Positions 1-9,583 are shown, counted from the first letter of the stretch. The stretch: 64,000 nucleotides of DNA from Pseudoselenomonas ruminantium (GCF_900142515.1 NZ_FRBC01000020.1:1-64000); one strand, 5' to 3'. Notes: generated by a model not told the origin, from the letters alone. Translations and numbers: made by a program.

Positions 1-370
1 CTTTTTTTATTGCGGGCAGACTGGAGCGGGGCAGTTCTACGAAGAGCTTGTTTTCGTTCTGCCAGGCGTGGTCGCGGCTGTCGTGGGGGGGCGGCGTCTG
101 CTTTGTGGCAGCTTTCATTTCCCAGGGGTCGCCGTCCGTGTAGAGTATGGCTTCGTTTTTGAGTTTAGCGCTGTCGTAACGCCAATCCCAGATGGTCAGG
201 ACAGCACCTTCCAATTTTCCTTCTACCGTATGTGAACTCTGGAAGTCAATCCGGCAGTATGCGGACAGGCTTTCTGCTGTGCGATGGTCCACATGCCAGG
301 TATAGGAGAGGCCGAAGATGCCAATGATCATCAGCAGGATACCAAGGCCAATAAATGTTTTCTTTATCAT
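1..370 (-). CDS. Unknown membrane-anchored or exported protein (3' end beyond window)
   Basis: The reverse strand encodes an open frame from an ATG at 370 that runs out of the window; 123 codons are visible (2-370). A good ribosome site (AAGGGG) lies 8 nt upstream. The protein starts MIKKTFIGLGILLMIIG, a single hydrophobic segment at about residues 5-23 that is an uncleaved anchor or signal peptide; there is no lipobox. The rest is polar, with a short Pro run (TPPPHD). I recognise no family. It is divergent from the HAD gene at 518, so the two probably share the 371-517 intergenic region. Confidence 0.6.
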   Translation of the reverse strand, partial: MIKKTFIGLGILLMIIGIFGLSYTWHVDHRTAESLSAYCRIDFQSSHTVEGKLEGAVLTIWDWRYDSAKLKNEAILYTDGDPWEMKAATKQTPPPHDSRDHAWQNENKLFVELPRSSLPAIKK

Positions 371-517
371 TGAATAATCCCCTTTTGCAGTTGAATTGCG
401 AATTTACATAGACAGTATAACATATTCGACTTTTTTCTTGCAATTTCAGCGGGATGTGAGAAAATAGAAGTATTGATTTCCTTGAAATAAGTAAAAATAC
501 CACAAGGGGGCATTTTT

Positions 518-1321
518 ATGGCAATAAAATTACTGGCAACAGATCTGGATGGTACTTTGCTGCGGAGCGGCAAGCCGGTTTCTGCGGGCAATATTGCAGC
601 AGCACAGGCAGCCGCCAGAGAAGGTACGGTGGTGACCATTGCTACGGGTCGCATGTACCAGGCTGCGTTGCCGGTTGCCAAGGCGCTGGGACTGGATGTG
701 CCCATTATTACCTATAACGGGGCTCTCATCAAATCAACGTCTGGTAAGATTTATTATGAGCATTATTTAGATGAAGATATCTGTCGGAGAATCACGGATT
801 TCTGCGCGGAACGTAAATGGTACCTGCAGTCTTATAGCGGAGATAATCTTTATTATTCTGATTCTGGTGAATTCTCCAAACGCTATGAGCTGAGCCAGAA
901 GGTGATTGGCGAAGAGGTGGGATATGCCGGGATGAGGAAGCAGGTCAGTAGGATGTATAAGATGTTGATCATCACTGCCGGGGCGGATGTGACACAGAAC
1001 TGGATGGCAGAATTGCGGGCAGAGTTCGGTGACAGCATTTCCCTGACGCAATCGGCACCAGACTTTATTGAAATCATTGCGCCAGGCGTATCCAAGGCGG
1101 CAGGCCTGCAGAAATTGGCCGATATCCTGGATATTGATATCTGTGAGACGATGGCTATTGGCGATGCTAACAATGACCTGCCAATGCTCAGAGCGGCTGG
1201 TTTCAGCGTGGCTATGGGCAATGCGGCTGATGACATCAAAGCTGTTACCAATGCGGTGACGGGGAATTGTGATGATGATGGCTGGGCGCAGGCGGTCAAT
1301 CAATATATTCTCAAACAGTAA
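518..1321 (+). CDS. Cof-type HAD-superfamily phosphatase
   Basis: A 267-residue cytoplasmic HAD hydrolase of the Cof/YkrA subfamily (type IIB cap), a group that dephosphorylates sugar phosphates, FMN or other small phosphoesters. Motif I is DLDGTLL at residues 9-15 (nucleophile Asp9, acid/base Asp11). The C-terminal motif IV is GDANND at about 215-220. The stretch between them fits the C2 cap. Start ATG 518 follows an AAGGGGGC ribosome site. The gene stops 15 bp before rapZ and probably begins the rapZ-yvcK-whiA transcription unit. The substrate cannot be told from sequence. Confidence 0.9.
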   Translation: MAIKLLATDLDGTLLRSGKPVSAGNIAAAQAAAREGTVVTIATGRMYQAALPVAKALGLDVPIITYNGALIKSTSGKIYYEHYLDEDICRRITDFCAERKWYLQSYSGDNLYYSDSGEFSKRYELSQKVIGEEVGYAGMRKQVSRMYKMLIITAGADVTQNWMAELRAEFGDSISLTQSAPDFIEIIAPGVSKAAGLQKLADILDIDICETMAIGDANNDLPMLRAAGFSVAMGNAADDIKAVTNAVTGNCDDDGWAQAVNQYILKQ

Positions 1322-1335
1322 GGCAGGTGGATATT

Positions 1336-2262
1336 ATGGAAGAAACAGAAGTGTTGGAACAACCCAGGGAAGAAAAATTCCGGCTGGTTATTGTCACGGG
1401 TATGAGTGGTGGTGGCAAGACGCAGGCCTGCCGGTATATGGAAGATCTGGGCTATTTTGTGGTGGATAATCTGCCACCGGTCTTTATCCCGAAATTCGTG
1501 GAACTCTGCAAGCATGCTGGCGACCATGTGGGGAAAGTTGTGCTGGTTGTGGATACCCGCAGCCGTGAATTTTTCGATACCTTTATCCATGTATTGGATG
1601 ATATGGACAAGGATGATGTGCCCTATGAGATGCTCTTTATGGATGCCTCTGATCCAGTGATTATCCGCCGGTACAAGGAAACCCGCCGCCGTCACCCTAT
1701 GGCACCTTCCTCGCGGATCTCGGACGGGATTGCCAAGGAGCGGGAGCGGTTATCTCCTGCTCGGGCAAAGGCTACATACATCATTGATACCTCTGAACTC
1801 AAAAAGGTGGAACTGCGGGATAAGATTCACCGGATCTTTGGTAAAAGTGACGAGGAGCAGATGAGCATCAATGTGCTGTCTTTTGGTTTCAAGTTTGGCA
1901 TGCCGTTGGATGCAGATATGGTCTTTGATGTGCGCTTCTTGCCGAATCCGTTCTACATTGAAGCTATGCGCCATAAGAGCGGTGCTGTGCCAGAGGTGGC
2001 GGAATATATTGCCAAATGGCCGGTTACGCAGGAATTTGTGAAACATTTGGATGGTATGATGGAGTTCCTCGTGCCCCAGTATGTGAAAGAAGGCAAGAGC
2101 CAGCTGGTCATCGCGGTGGGCTGTACCGGTGGCATGCACCGCAGCGTTTTTATCGCCAAGCATATTTTTGACCAGCTGAAGGACAAGGGTCTGCCAGTCA
2201 AACTGGAACATCGGGATTTGATGAAAAACGATGTGTGGGAACACGTGCGTGAGGAGTGCTAA
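1336..2262 (+). CDS. rapZ: RNase adapter/nucleotide-binding protein RapZ (YvcJ family)
   Basis: P-loop NTPase of the RapZ/YvcJ family, which binds ATP/GTP; in E. coli RapZ steers RNase E to the GlmZ sRNA and in Bacillus YvcJ affects competence. Walker A GMSGGGKT lies at residues 22-29, followed by the family-typical DLGYFVVDNLPP stretch. The C-terminal domain contains VGCTGGMHRSV, the conserved CTGGxHRSV motif. I take ATG 1336 rather than an in-frame GTG at 1327, because AGGTGG at 1325-1330 then sits 5 nt upstream as the ribosome site. The 308-aa length is slightly above the family norm. Only 3 bp separate it from yvcK, so the two are translationally linked. Confidence 0.95.
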   Translation: MEETEVLEQPREEKFRLVIVTGMSGGGKTQACRYMEDLGYFVVDNLPPVFIPKFVELCKHAGDHVGKVVLVVDTRSREFFDTFIHVLDDMDKDDVPYEMLFMDASDPVIIRRYKETRRRHPMAPSSRISDGIAKERERLSPARAKATYIIDTSELKKVELRDKIHRIFGKSDEEQMSINVLSFGFKFGMPLDADMVFDVRFLPNPFYIEAMRHKSGAVPEVAEYIAKWPVTQEFVKHLDGMMEFLVPQYVKEGKSQLVIAVGCTGGMHRSVFIAKHIFDQLKDKGLPVKLEHRDLMKNDVWEHVREEC

Positions 2263-2265
2263 GGT

Positions 2266-3582
2266 ATGCATTTGTTAAAATGGCTCTATCCCGGCATGAA
2301 ATTCAAGCGTTGGCTCCTGCTGTTTTCAGCGGGGGTGATGCTGGTCAGCCTGGGTTTGGCTTTGATTTTTAACTATAAATACTTGGACGCTATTGAGGAA
2401 ACAATCTTTCAGGCAGTGTATCTCTGGAAGGGAACTTATGATTATTCGATCACTACCTTCATTGGGATTTTGGTGGTGGTTATGGGCGCTGTGCTTATGC
2501 TGGCAGCTACCCGCTATGTGATTCGTTCTGTTATCATGGTGCTTTTGCCAGATAGTTCGGAACGTCTGGTGGATATCATCTACGAGAAGCGTCGTTTAGG
2601 CAAAGGGCCTAATGTAGCTGTGGTAGGTGGTGGTCATGGGTTATCGGTACTGCTCAGGGGCATCAAGGCTGCTACCAGCAATGTCACTGCTGTGGTGACC
2701 GTAGCTGATGATGGCGGGTCTTCCGGAAGGCTTCGCGAAGAATTCGGGATTATCCCGCCTGGGGATTTGCGCAACTGCCTGGTGGCACTGGCCGATACAG
2801 AGCCCTTGATGGAAAAATTGTTCCAATACCGCTTCAAAGGGGACTCGGAATTGGCGGGGCATAGCTTTGGCAATCTCTTTATTGCGGCAATGAATGAGGT
2901 TACAGGGGATATGGAACAGGCCTTGCGGGAATCGTCGAAGGTCCTGGCCGTAAAGGGGCAGGTCCTTCCGGCGTCCAAGGACCATGTGCGGCTGGATGCC
3001 GTCATGACCGATGGTACCGTGGTGAAAGGCGAATCGCAGATTCCTGAGGTGCACAAGCAGATAAAGCGGGTACGGCTTTTCCCGGAACGGGTACAACCTG
3101 TGCAGTCGGCTCTGGATGCACTGACCAATGCCGATGCCATTATCCTGGGGCCGGGCAGCCTCTACACCAGTATTATGCCGAATTTGCTGGTAGATGGTGT
3201 AGCGGAAGCCATCCGCAAGAGCAAGGCAATCAAGATCTATATCTGTAATGTCATGAGTCAGCCGGGGGAAACCGATGGTTATACGGCTTCCATGCATGCC
3301 AAGGCTATTATCGACCATGGTGGCAAGGGCATTATTGACTATATGCTGGTCAATGATGCAACCATCTCGCCGGAGATGCAGGACTATTATGCGTCCAAGG
3401 GAGCATATCCTGTAGAGGTGGATGAGGAAGCCATCAATGCGTTGGGGGTAGGCTTTGTCAAAGCGGACATCATCAACGAAAATGAAGTGATCCGCCATGA
3501 CCCGGACAAGCTCAGCAAGGCTGTGATGAATATGGTTTATCATCTGCAGCCCAGTGCTTTGAAAAAATTTGAAGTGAAATGA
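2266..3582 (+). CDS. yvcK: Gluconeogenesis factor YvcK/CofD-like, membrane-anchored
   Basis: Member of the YvcK (2-phospho-L-lactate-transferase-like fold) family, which in Bacillus binds UDP-sugars and is needed for cell shape on gluconeogenic carbon. The nucleotide-sugar motif GGGHGLS is at about residues 121-127, followed by TVADDGGSSGRLR. This copy carries an N-terminal extension of about 110 residues with two predicted membrane helices (about 15-37 and 62-85) that the 317-aa Bacillus protein lacks; such extended forms occur in other Firmicutes. It sits between rapZ and whiA in the usual order. 438 aa, ATG start. Confidence 0.93.
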   Translation: MHLLKWLYPGMKFKRWLLLFSAGVMLVSLGLALIFNYKYLDAIEETIFQAVYLWKGTYDYSITTFIGILVVVMGAVLMLAATRYVIRSVIMVLLPDSSERLVDIIYEKRRLGKGPNVAVVGGGHGLSVLLRGIKAATSNVTAVVTVADDGGSSGRLREEFGIIPPGDLRNCLVALADTEPLMEKLFQYRFKGDSELAGHSFGNLFIAAMNEVTGDMEQALRESSKVLAVKGQVLPASKDHVRLDAVMTDGTVVKGESQIPEVHKQIKRVRLFPERVQPVQSALDALTNADAIILGPGSLYTSIMPNLLVDGVAEAIRKSKAIKIYICNVMSQPGETDGYTASMHAKAIIDHGGKGIIDYMLVNDATISPEMQDYYASKGAYPVEVDEEAINALGVGFVKADIINENEVIRHDPDKLSKAVMNMVYHLQPSALKKFEVK

Positions 3583-3597
3583 TTTAAGGAGGCTGGC

Positions 3598-4530
3598 ATG
3601 CCATCTTTTGCCACTGAGGTAAAAAATGAACTGGCCCGCCTGTATTATGAGGATTCCTGCTGCCGTGGGGCGGAATTGGCAGCTCTCCTGCGTATGGGAG
3701 CTACGCTTACCATTGGTGCAGGACATACCTTTGGCCTGAATTTTACCTCGAAAAATGCTGCCGTTGCCCGTAAGGTCCTGCAGCTTTTGAAAAGTGAAGG
3801 GGAGAACCTGCGGACGGAAATCACCGTGCGCCGCTCGCGGCAGCTCAATAAAAATAACAGTTATACCGTGCGGGCCGTGCCGTCGTTGAAGGTCAATGAA
3901 CTTTTCCAACGCATTGGTTTCCTTCATGATGACAGCCTCAATATGGGCAATGACCGCGGCATTTTGAAAAAGCAATGCTGCCGGATTGCTTATCTCAGAG
4001 GGGCTTTCCAGGGCGGCGGCAGTGTGAACCGGCCTGAAGCGGCTTACCATCTGGAAATGGTGGCCGGCAGTTATGAATTGGGAAACCTTTTGCATGATCT
4101 ATTGCGCCGTATGGGCTTTCCTGCTGGTTTTGTGGATCGGAAAGATGCGTACGTGGTGTATATAAAAGAAGGGGATTCTGTCATTGATTTCCTGGGGATG
4201 TTAGAGGCTGATGAAGCGGTGGAGAGCTTCGAGGTGGCTCGCAATGTCAAGGAAGTCCGTGAACAGGTGAACCGGCTGGTTAACTGTGAGACGGCCAATC
4301 TGCAGAAGGCTGTGGATGCTGCCGGCAGGCAGCTGGACATTATCCGGAATCTGGAAAAGAGTGGCCGCCTGGCTAAGCTTCCGCCTAAGGTGCGGGCGGC
4401 GGCCAAGGCCCGTCTGGAAAATCCCGATGCCACTCTGCAGGAACTGGCCGAAATGCTGGGCATCAGCAAGTCTGGCATAAACCATCGGATGCGAAAATTA
4501 AAAGAAATTGCAGAGTGCGGCTCCGTTTGA
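3598..4530 (+). CDS. whiA: DNA-binding protein WhiA
   Basis: WhiA combines an N-terminal LAGLIDADG-homing-endonuclease-like fold with a C-terminal helix-turn-helix. It controls sporulation-septation genes in actinobacteria and influences division in Firmicutes. The 310-residue length is typical. The C-terminal HTH is visible as LQELAEMLGISKSGINHR near residues 280-297, and the N-terminus MPSFATEVKNELARL is characteristic. TTAAGGAGG at 3583-3591 supports ATG 3598. It closes the rapZ-yvcK-whiA cluster. Confidence 0.95.
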   Translation: MPSFATEVKNELARLYYEDSCCRGAELAALLRMGATLTIGAGHTFGLNFTSKNAAVARKVLQLLKSEGENLRTEITVRRSRQLNKNNSYTVRAVPSLKVNELFQRIGFLHDDSLNMGNDRGILKKQCCRIAYLRGAFQGGGSVNRPEAAYHLEMVAGSYELGNLLHDLLRRMGFPAGFVDRKDAYVVYIKEGDSVIDFLGMLEADEAVESFEVARNVKEVREQVNRLVNCETANLQKAVDAAGRQLDIIRNLEKSGRLAKLPPKVRAAAKARLENPDATLQELAEMLGISKSGINHRMRKLKEIAECGSV

Positions 4531-4587
4531 AGGGCTGGGTGAAGTCCGGACGGGGCGCTGTTTGCGAGAAGGAAGTGTGATTCGAAA

Positions 4588-5385
4588 TTGCGTTATGTAA
4601 AGTACGGCTTGGGGCTTATCGCTTTTGGCCTGTTGGTTTTTATTTCCTGGCTGACCATGACTCCGGCGCCACAGGGAGTGCTGGTGTTGGAATATCATCA
4701 TATCTGTGATGATATTGGTGATGACGGTGAGTCTTATGCCGTGCCGCCGGCAGATTTCCAGGAACAGCTGGACTATTTACAGCGAGCAGGGTATACTACC
4801 ATTACCATGCAGGATTTCATGCGGGCGAAGAAGGGCAAGCAGGAACTGCCTGCCAAGCCTGTGATCCTCACATTTGATGATGGCTATGAGGATAATTACA
4901 CCACATTGCTGCCTATCCTGGAAGAACGCCATATGAATGGTACTGTCTATATGATCACCAATAGCATTGGACGTAAGGGGTACCTCAGCTGGAATCAATT
5001 GCGGGATATGCAGAATCGTGGCATCGAATTGGGCAGCCATACGGCAAATCATCAACCTTTGACCAGTCTGGAGCGGGAGAAGCAGATCGAGGAAATGAAA
5101 CTTTCCAAGCTGCTGATGGAATGGAATGGCCTGAAGACCATATACACATTCTCCTATCCCAATGGAGCCTATGATGAAACGATGCCGGAACTGTTACAGG
5201 AAAATGAGTATTTGACGGCGGTGACAGGTGATGGAGGCCTGAATACCTTTCAGACGAATCCCTATTTGCTGCAGCGGATCAATATCCCTCGGCCAAGATT
5301 GGGGCTGACGGAGTTCAAGCTGCGTATTTTCAAGGCCGAAGCCTTGACGAAATTAGGAATCAAGCAACATTTAGTGAAGGAATAA
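4588..5385 (+). CDS. Polysaccharide deacetylase family protein (NodB domain)
   Basis: A membrane-anchored carbohydrate esterase-4 enzyme that likely removes N-acetyl groups from peptidoglycan or another surface polysaccharide. A single N-terminal membrane segment (about residues 5-24) precedes the NodB domain. Motif 1 is TFDDGYEDN (95-103; metal and catalytic Asp) and motif 2 is SHTANH (150-155; metal-binding His residues). The start is TTG 4588 with AAGGAAG 12 nt upstream; no ATG lies in frame near the NodB domain. It begins 57 bp after whiA and ends 15 bp before the next gene. Confidence 0.88.
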   Translation: MRYVKYGLGLIAFGLLVFISWLTMTPAPQGVLVLEYHHICDDIGDDGESYAVPPADFQEQLDYLQRAGYTTITMQDFMRAKKGKQELPAKPVILTFDDGYEDNYTTLLPILEERHMNGTVYMITNSIGRKGYLSWNQLRDMQNRGIELGSHTANHQPLTSLEREKQIEEMKLSKLLMEWNGLKTIYTFSYPNGAYDETMPELLQENEYLTAVTGDGGLNTFQTNPYLLQRINIPRPRLGLTEFKLRIFKAEALTKLGIKQHLVKE

Positions 5386-5400
5386 GGAAGTTAGGAACGA

Positions 5401-6684
5401 ATGATTTTTTCAAGAAAAATATTAGCTGTGCTGGCTGCAGGGACTTTTTGCCTGCCCCAGACGGCATTGGCCCGGCATGCTGCTACCAGTGGGGCGACTA
5501 CAGTCGTGCAGCGGCATGCTGTGCAGCAGCCTGCTGCTAAGACGGTGAAAGAGGGTGAGACTACGGATTTCATGGCACGCATCCAACGTATATTGGACGA
5601 GAACAAAGCCGCCAAGAAGACTGAGAAGAAAAAGGTTGTCTCCAAACCTGCCTCCTGGCCGCAAAATGTCACCCGTTGGGATATGGAGGCACGGGATGAA
5701 GGGGGCACGTTGCTTTTTTCCGATAGCCCTGAGTATGTAACGCAGAACGGGATACTCTATCAGGATACGGTATCCGGAGATGCCCGGGTGCTTTTCTATC
5801 ATCTGAACAACAGCGATGAGCCGAAGAAATTGGCCGTTGTGCTTAAAAATGAATACAATGGCCGCAATGAGATCACCATCACCCGCAGTGGCAATGGCCA
5901 GCCCAGCAGCGACTATCTGCAGGTGGGGAAGGCCACGCAGATGGAATACTTTCGGGAGGAAAAGCGGCAGAAGATAATCCTGCCTGTGGGGACTTCCCGT
6001 TTGATTCAGGAAAAAATGAATATGACCATCCTGCAGCCTGGAGAACTGACTTACGGTGTCTTTGACTTCCATGCGGAACATCCTGTGCAGGTGTCCGTGC
6101 TGATGCTGGATGCTTACGGTGATCCTGTGACAGCTGCTGAAGTTTTGCCGATATTGCCCAAGGACGAGATGCGTCTGCGGGGGACTTTTCAGGGGATGGA
6201 CCGTGTCCTGACCGCTAAAAAAGTCTACAATCCGGCTGAGGATGGCGGTGTTTATTTCATGCTGGCTGATGACAAAGTGGATAAATACCGTACGGGCATT
6301 GACGCTACGGATGGTAGCAGCGTGATCAATTACGGCAATTACGGCATCAATTATCGCTTGGAACTGCCTGTGGAAGCCGGGAATGTCAAATATTATCTGA
6401 GTCCGCTTGGGGGCGTATATGCTGGCGCTGTCCGCAGCTTCCATAGTACGAAAAATTACACGTTGTTCCCCACGCCGGGAGAAAGTGTTTATTTTGGACA
6501 GCACACTGCTCCGGAAACAGATGAAGTACAGACCCGCCGTGAAGCCGGTTTTTGGCAGATTGAAAAAAACACGGAGTTGGCACCGTTAGGCCAAAGCAAC
6601 ACGCAGGGCGAGACGGTCTTTGAATTCTCGCCGCCGGGAGCATCCAACCTGCCGGTAGCTATCGTCATGCTGCCGAATAAATAA
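5401..6684 (+). CDS. Exported protein of unknown function
   Basis: A 427-residue protein with a clear Sec signal peptide (MIFSRKILAVLAAGTFC..., likely cleavage after ALA near residue 24). A low-complexity linker with Ala/Thr/Lys-rich stretches follows to about residue 85, then a long region rich in beta-strand-forming residues and no membrane segment, so probably periplasmic or surface. I do not recognise a family. It starts 15 bp after the deacetylase with GGAAG upstream, so the two are likely co-transcribed and may act on the same envelope polymer; that link is inferred from position only. Confidence 0.75.
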   Translation: MIFSRKILAVLAAGTFCLPQTALARHAATSGATTVVQRHAVQQPAAKTVKEGETTDFMARIQRILDENKAAKKTEKKKVVSKPASWPQNVTRWDMEARDEGGTLLFSDSPEYVTQNGILYQDTVSGDARVLFYHLNNSDEPKKLAVVLKNEYNGRNEITITRSGNGQPSSDYLQVGKATQMEYFREEKRQKIILPVGTSRLIQEKMNMTILQPGELTYGVFDFHAEHPVQVSVLMLDAYGDPVTAAEVLPILPKDEMRLRGTFQGMDRVLTAKKVYNPAEDGGVYFMLADDKVDKYRTGIDATDGSSVINYGNYGINYRLELPVEAGNVKYYLSPLGGVYAGAVRSFHSTKNYTLFPTPGESVYFGQHTAPETDEVQTRREAGFWQIEKNTELAPLGQSNTQGETVFEFSPPGASNLPVAIVMLPNK

Positions 6685-6693
6685 AGCTGAAAT

Positions 6694-6714
6694 CGTCCGA
6701 ATCATTTGCGGACG
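6694..6714 (+). other. Short hairpin upstream of metG
   Basis: CGTCCG and CGGACG form a 6-bp stem with a 9-nt loop in the 54-bp gap before metG. No T-run follows, so it is at most a weak pause or processing element. Confidence 0.3.
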
Positions 6715-6738
6715 TCAATATAAGGAGGATCATTTTCC

Positions 6739-8688
6739 ATGTCTGAAAAGAAACCATTTTACATCACTACGCCGATTTACTACCCCAGTGCCAAACTGCA
6801 TATTGGTCATGCTTACTGCACGACCATTGCGGACTCCATTGCCCGCTACCACCGCCTGGCCGGGGATGATGTGTTTTTCCTGACGGGCTCTGATGAGCAC
6901 GGCCAGAAAATCCAGCAGAAGGCTGAAGAAGCCGGCATCAAGCCTATCGAATACACGGACAAGATCGTGGCAGGCTTCCAGAACCTCTGGAAGAAGCTCA
7001 ATATCAGTAACGACGACTTCATCCGCACGACGGAGAAACGCCATGAAAAAGTGGTGCAGGAGATTTTCCGCCGCATCTATGCCAAAGGGGATATCTACAA
7101 AGGCTCTTACAAAGGCCTCTACTGCACGCCCTGCGAAAGCTATTGGACGGAACATCAGCTCGACGAGAACGGCTGCTGCCCGGATTGCGGCCGCCCCGTG
7201 CAGGAAGTTTCCGAGGAAGCTTACTTCTTCAAGATGAGCAACTATCAGGACAGGATTCTCTCCTATATCGAGGAACATCCGGAATTCATCCAGCCGGTTT
7301 CCCGCCGCAACGAGATGATCAACTTCATCAAGCAGGGCCTCGAAGACCTCTGCATTTCTCGTACGTCCTTTGACTGGGGCATTCCCGTGCCGATGGATGA
7401 GAAGCATGTCATCTATGTGTGGTTCGATGCCCTGACCAACTATCTGACGCCGATTGGCTTCCTGGATGATCCCGAGAAGTTCAACAAATACTGGCCGGCC
7501 AATCTGCATCTCGTGGGCAAGGAAATCGTGCGTTTCCACACCATCATCTGGCCCTGCATCCTCATGGCTCTTGACCTGCCGCTGCCGGAAAAGGTCTATG
7601 GACATGGCTGGCTGATTGTGGACGGCGACAAGATGAGCAAGTCCAAGGGCAATGTCATTGACCCGATCGGCCTCATCGATGAGTTTGGCGCCGACGCTAT
7701 CCGCTACTTCCTGCTGCGCGAGATCAACCTCGGCCAGGACGGCAACTTCAGCCGCGATGCCCTGATCCAGCGCATCAACAGCGATCTGGCCAACGACCTG
7801 GGCAATCTGCTGCACCGTACCCTCAACATGGTGGGCAAGTTCCAGGATGGCGTGCTCGTGGCACCGCAGGGCGAAAGTGAAATCGACAAGAGCCTCAAGG
7901 CTGATGCTGCGGAAACGGTCAGCTATTTTGCGGATAATATGGATAAGATGGAACTTTCCCTGTCCATCAAGAAGGTCTGGGCCTTCATCAGCCGAGCCAA
8001 CAAATATATCGACGAAACGGCTCCCTGGGCTTTGGCCAAGGACGAGACGAAGAAACAGGAACTGGCTAACGTCATGTACAATCTGGCTGAATCCCTGCGC
8101 CATATCAGCGTGCTCATCAGCCCGTTCATGCCGATCACGGCAGAGCGCATCTGGCAGCAGCTCAATCTGCCGGGGCAGTTTGCTGATGTACAGCTGGCGG
8201 ATATCCAGGAATGGGGCGGCATTGCCGGCGGCCATAAGGTCGGCACGCCGGAACAGCTCTTCCCCCGCATCGAAGTAGAGAAGGAAGAAGCTCCTGCCAA
8301 GGAAGCCAAGCCTGTCAAGAAGAACAAGCAGGATAAGAAGGCTGCCAAGGTGCAAGAGAGTGAAGAAGAAGCTGAAGTCAGCATTGACGATTTTGCCAAG
8401 ATTCACCTGCGGGTAGTCAAGGTGCTTTCCGCTGAACCTGTACCCAAGACGGAAAAATTGCTGAAACTCACCGTTGATTTGGGCGACGAGCAGCGCGAGA
8501 TCGTCTCCGGCATCGCCAAGCATTACGAACCGGCTGACCTCATCGGCAAGAATGTGGTTATGGTCATCAATCTGAAACCGGCCAAGATCCGCGGCATCGT
8601 TTCCCATGGTATGGTGCTGGCCGCTTCTCAGGGCGACGATCTGAAAGTCCTGTCTGTGGATATGCCGGTTGGCTCCACGGTGCGCTAA
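6739..8688 (+). CDS. metG: Methionine--tRNA ligase
   Basis: Class I aminoacyl-tRNA synthetase that charges tRNA-Met. The HIGH-type motif is in YYPSAKLHIGHAY (near residue 20) and the KMSKS loop is DKMSKSKGN (about 297-305). A single zinc knuckle with four Cys (CxxC...CxxC, about 130-150) marks the short-knuckle type. A charged linker leads to a C-terminal OB-fold tRNA-binding domain (about 545-649, Trbp111-like) as in Bacillus MetG. 649 aa is a usual length. AAGGAGG at 6722-6728 precedes the ATG. No T-box is visible upstream. Confidence 0.98.
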   Translation: MSEKKPFYITTPIYYPSAKLHIGHAYCTTIADSIARYHRLAGDDVFFLTGSDEHGQKIQQKAEEAGIKPIEYTDKIVAGFQNLWKKLNISNDDFIRTTEKRHEKVVQEIFRRIYAKGDIYKGSYKGLYCTPCESYWTEHQLDENGCCPDCGRPVQEVSEEAYFFKMSNYQDRILSYIEEHPEFIQPVSRRNEMINFIKQGLEDLCISRTSFDWGIPVPMDEKHVIYVWFDALTNYLTPIGFLDDPEKFNKYWPANLHLVGKEIVRFHTIIWPCILMALDLPLPEKVYGHGWLIVDGDKMSKSKGNVIDPIGLIDEFGADAIRYFLLREINLGQDGNFSRDALIQRINSDLANDLGNLLHRTLNMVGKFQDGVLVAPQGESEIDKSLKADAAETVSYFADNMDKMELSLSIKKVWAFISRANKYIDETAPWALAKDETKKQELANVMYNLAESLRHISVLISPFMPITAERIWQQLNLPGQFADVQLADIQEWGGIAGGHKVGTPEQLFPRIEVEKEEAPAKEAKPVKKNKQDKKAAKVQESEEEAEVSIDDFAKIHLRVVKVLSAEPVPKTEKLLKLTVDLGDEQREIVSGIAKHYEPADLIGKNVVMVINLKPAKIRGIVSHGMVLAASQGDDLKVLSVDMPVGSTVR

Positions 8689-8689
8689 G

Positions 8690-9469
8690 ATGAGCACGAT
8701 TGAACTGGTTGATACCCATACCCATCTCAATGATGGCAAATTTGCCGGTCAGGAAGCCGAGGTCATTGCCCGCTCCCGTGAGGCGGGGGTAACCCGGCTG
8801 ATCAATATGGGCGATACTATGGACTCATCGGCCAAAGCTGTGGAACTGGCAGCGCAATATGAAGGTGTCTATGCCGGTGTGGGCATTCATCCGGAGGAAA
8901 TATATGAACTCACGCAGGCGGATAATGATCAGCTGGCTGCGTGGGCACAGGAAAAACGTGTGGCAGCTATTGGCGAAATCGGTCTGGACTACTATTGGGA
9001 AAAGGATGAAGCCAAACGGGAATTGCAGCGCCGGATGTTCATCCATCAGCTGGACTTAGCCCGGCAGCTGCATTTGCCTGTCTGCATCCATGACCGGGAG
9101 GCCCACGGAGACACGCTGGCCATCCTCAAAAAAGAGGGAAAAGGTATCCGGGGCGTGTTGCACTGCTTCTCGGGCAGCTGGGAAATGGCTCAGGAAATCT
9201 ATAAAATGGGCTGGTATATCGGCGTGGATGGCCCTTTGACCTACAAGAACGCAGCCAAACTTCCCGAGATTGTGGAAAGATTTCCTCTGGAGCGCATTTT
9301 AGTGGAAACAGATGCCCCATATCTGGCACCTGTACCCATGCGCGGCAAGCAGAATGAACCCGCTTTTGTGGCCTATGTGGCGGCGAAAGTGGCCGAAATC
9401 AAGGGGATTTCCGTGGAAATGGTGGCTAAACAAACCTCAATCAATGCTGAGGAATTATATGGCATCTGA
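8690..9469 (+). CDS. tatD: TatD-family metal-dependent deoxyribonuclease
   Basis: TIM-barrel amidohydrolase-fold hydrolase of the TatD family, reported as 3'-5' exonuclease/DNase. The metal ligands are visible as DTHTHLND near the N-terminus, EIGLDYYW in the middle and ETDAPYLAP toward the C-terminus. Start ATG 8690 lies 1 bp after the metG stop, so translation is probably coupled; an in-frame upstream ATG at 8669 would overlap metG. metG-tatD is a common Firmicutes pairing. 259 residues, the family norm. Confidence 0.95.
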   Translation: MSTIELVDTHTHLNDGKFAGQEAEVIARSREAGVTRLINMGDTMDSSAKAVELAAQYEGVYAGVGIHPEEIYELTQADNDQLAAWAQEKRVAAIGEIGLDYYWEKDEAKRELQRRMFIHQLDLARQLHLPVCIHDREAHGDTLAILKKEGKGIRGVLHCFSGSWEMAQEIYKMGWYIGVDGPLTYKNAAKLPEIVERFPLERILVETDAPYLAPVPMRGKQNEPAFVAYVAAKVAEIKGISVEMVAKQTSINAEELYGI

Positions 9470-9500
9470 ACCCTGAAAATGACCGTTTTTAGGCAAAAGT

Positions 9501-9539
9501 GGTGGGCGAACACTGAAAAGTGGCGTTCACCGCTTTTTT
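9501..9539 (+). terminator. Rho-independent terminator after tatD
   Basis: An imperfect hairpin (GGT/ACC, GAAC/GTTC and CAC/GTG paired segments) is followed by TTTTTT 31 bp past the tatD stop. Confidence 0.6.
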
Positions 9540-9583
9540 ATTCCCATTTTTCATGTGTTTTTCAGCAAAATGTGGGAGAATAG

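Noticed and set aside
2641-4095. Long reverse open frame across yvcK and whiA
   Set aside because: Spans two real genes on the other strand and shows no domain.
6685-6738. T-box leader for metG
   Set aside because: The 54-bp gap is too short and has no T-box sequence.
6730-8739. Long reverse-strand open frame (669 codons) opposite metG
   Set aside because: It is antisense to a certain metG, has no ribosome site and no recognisable domain; it is a by-product of codon bias.
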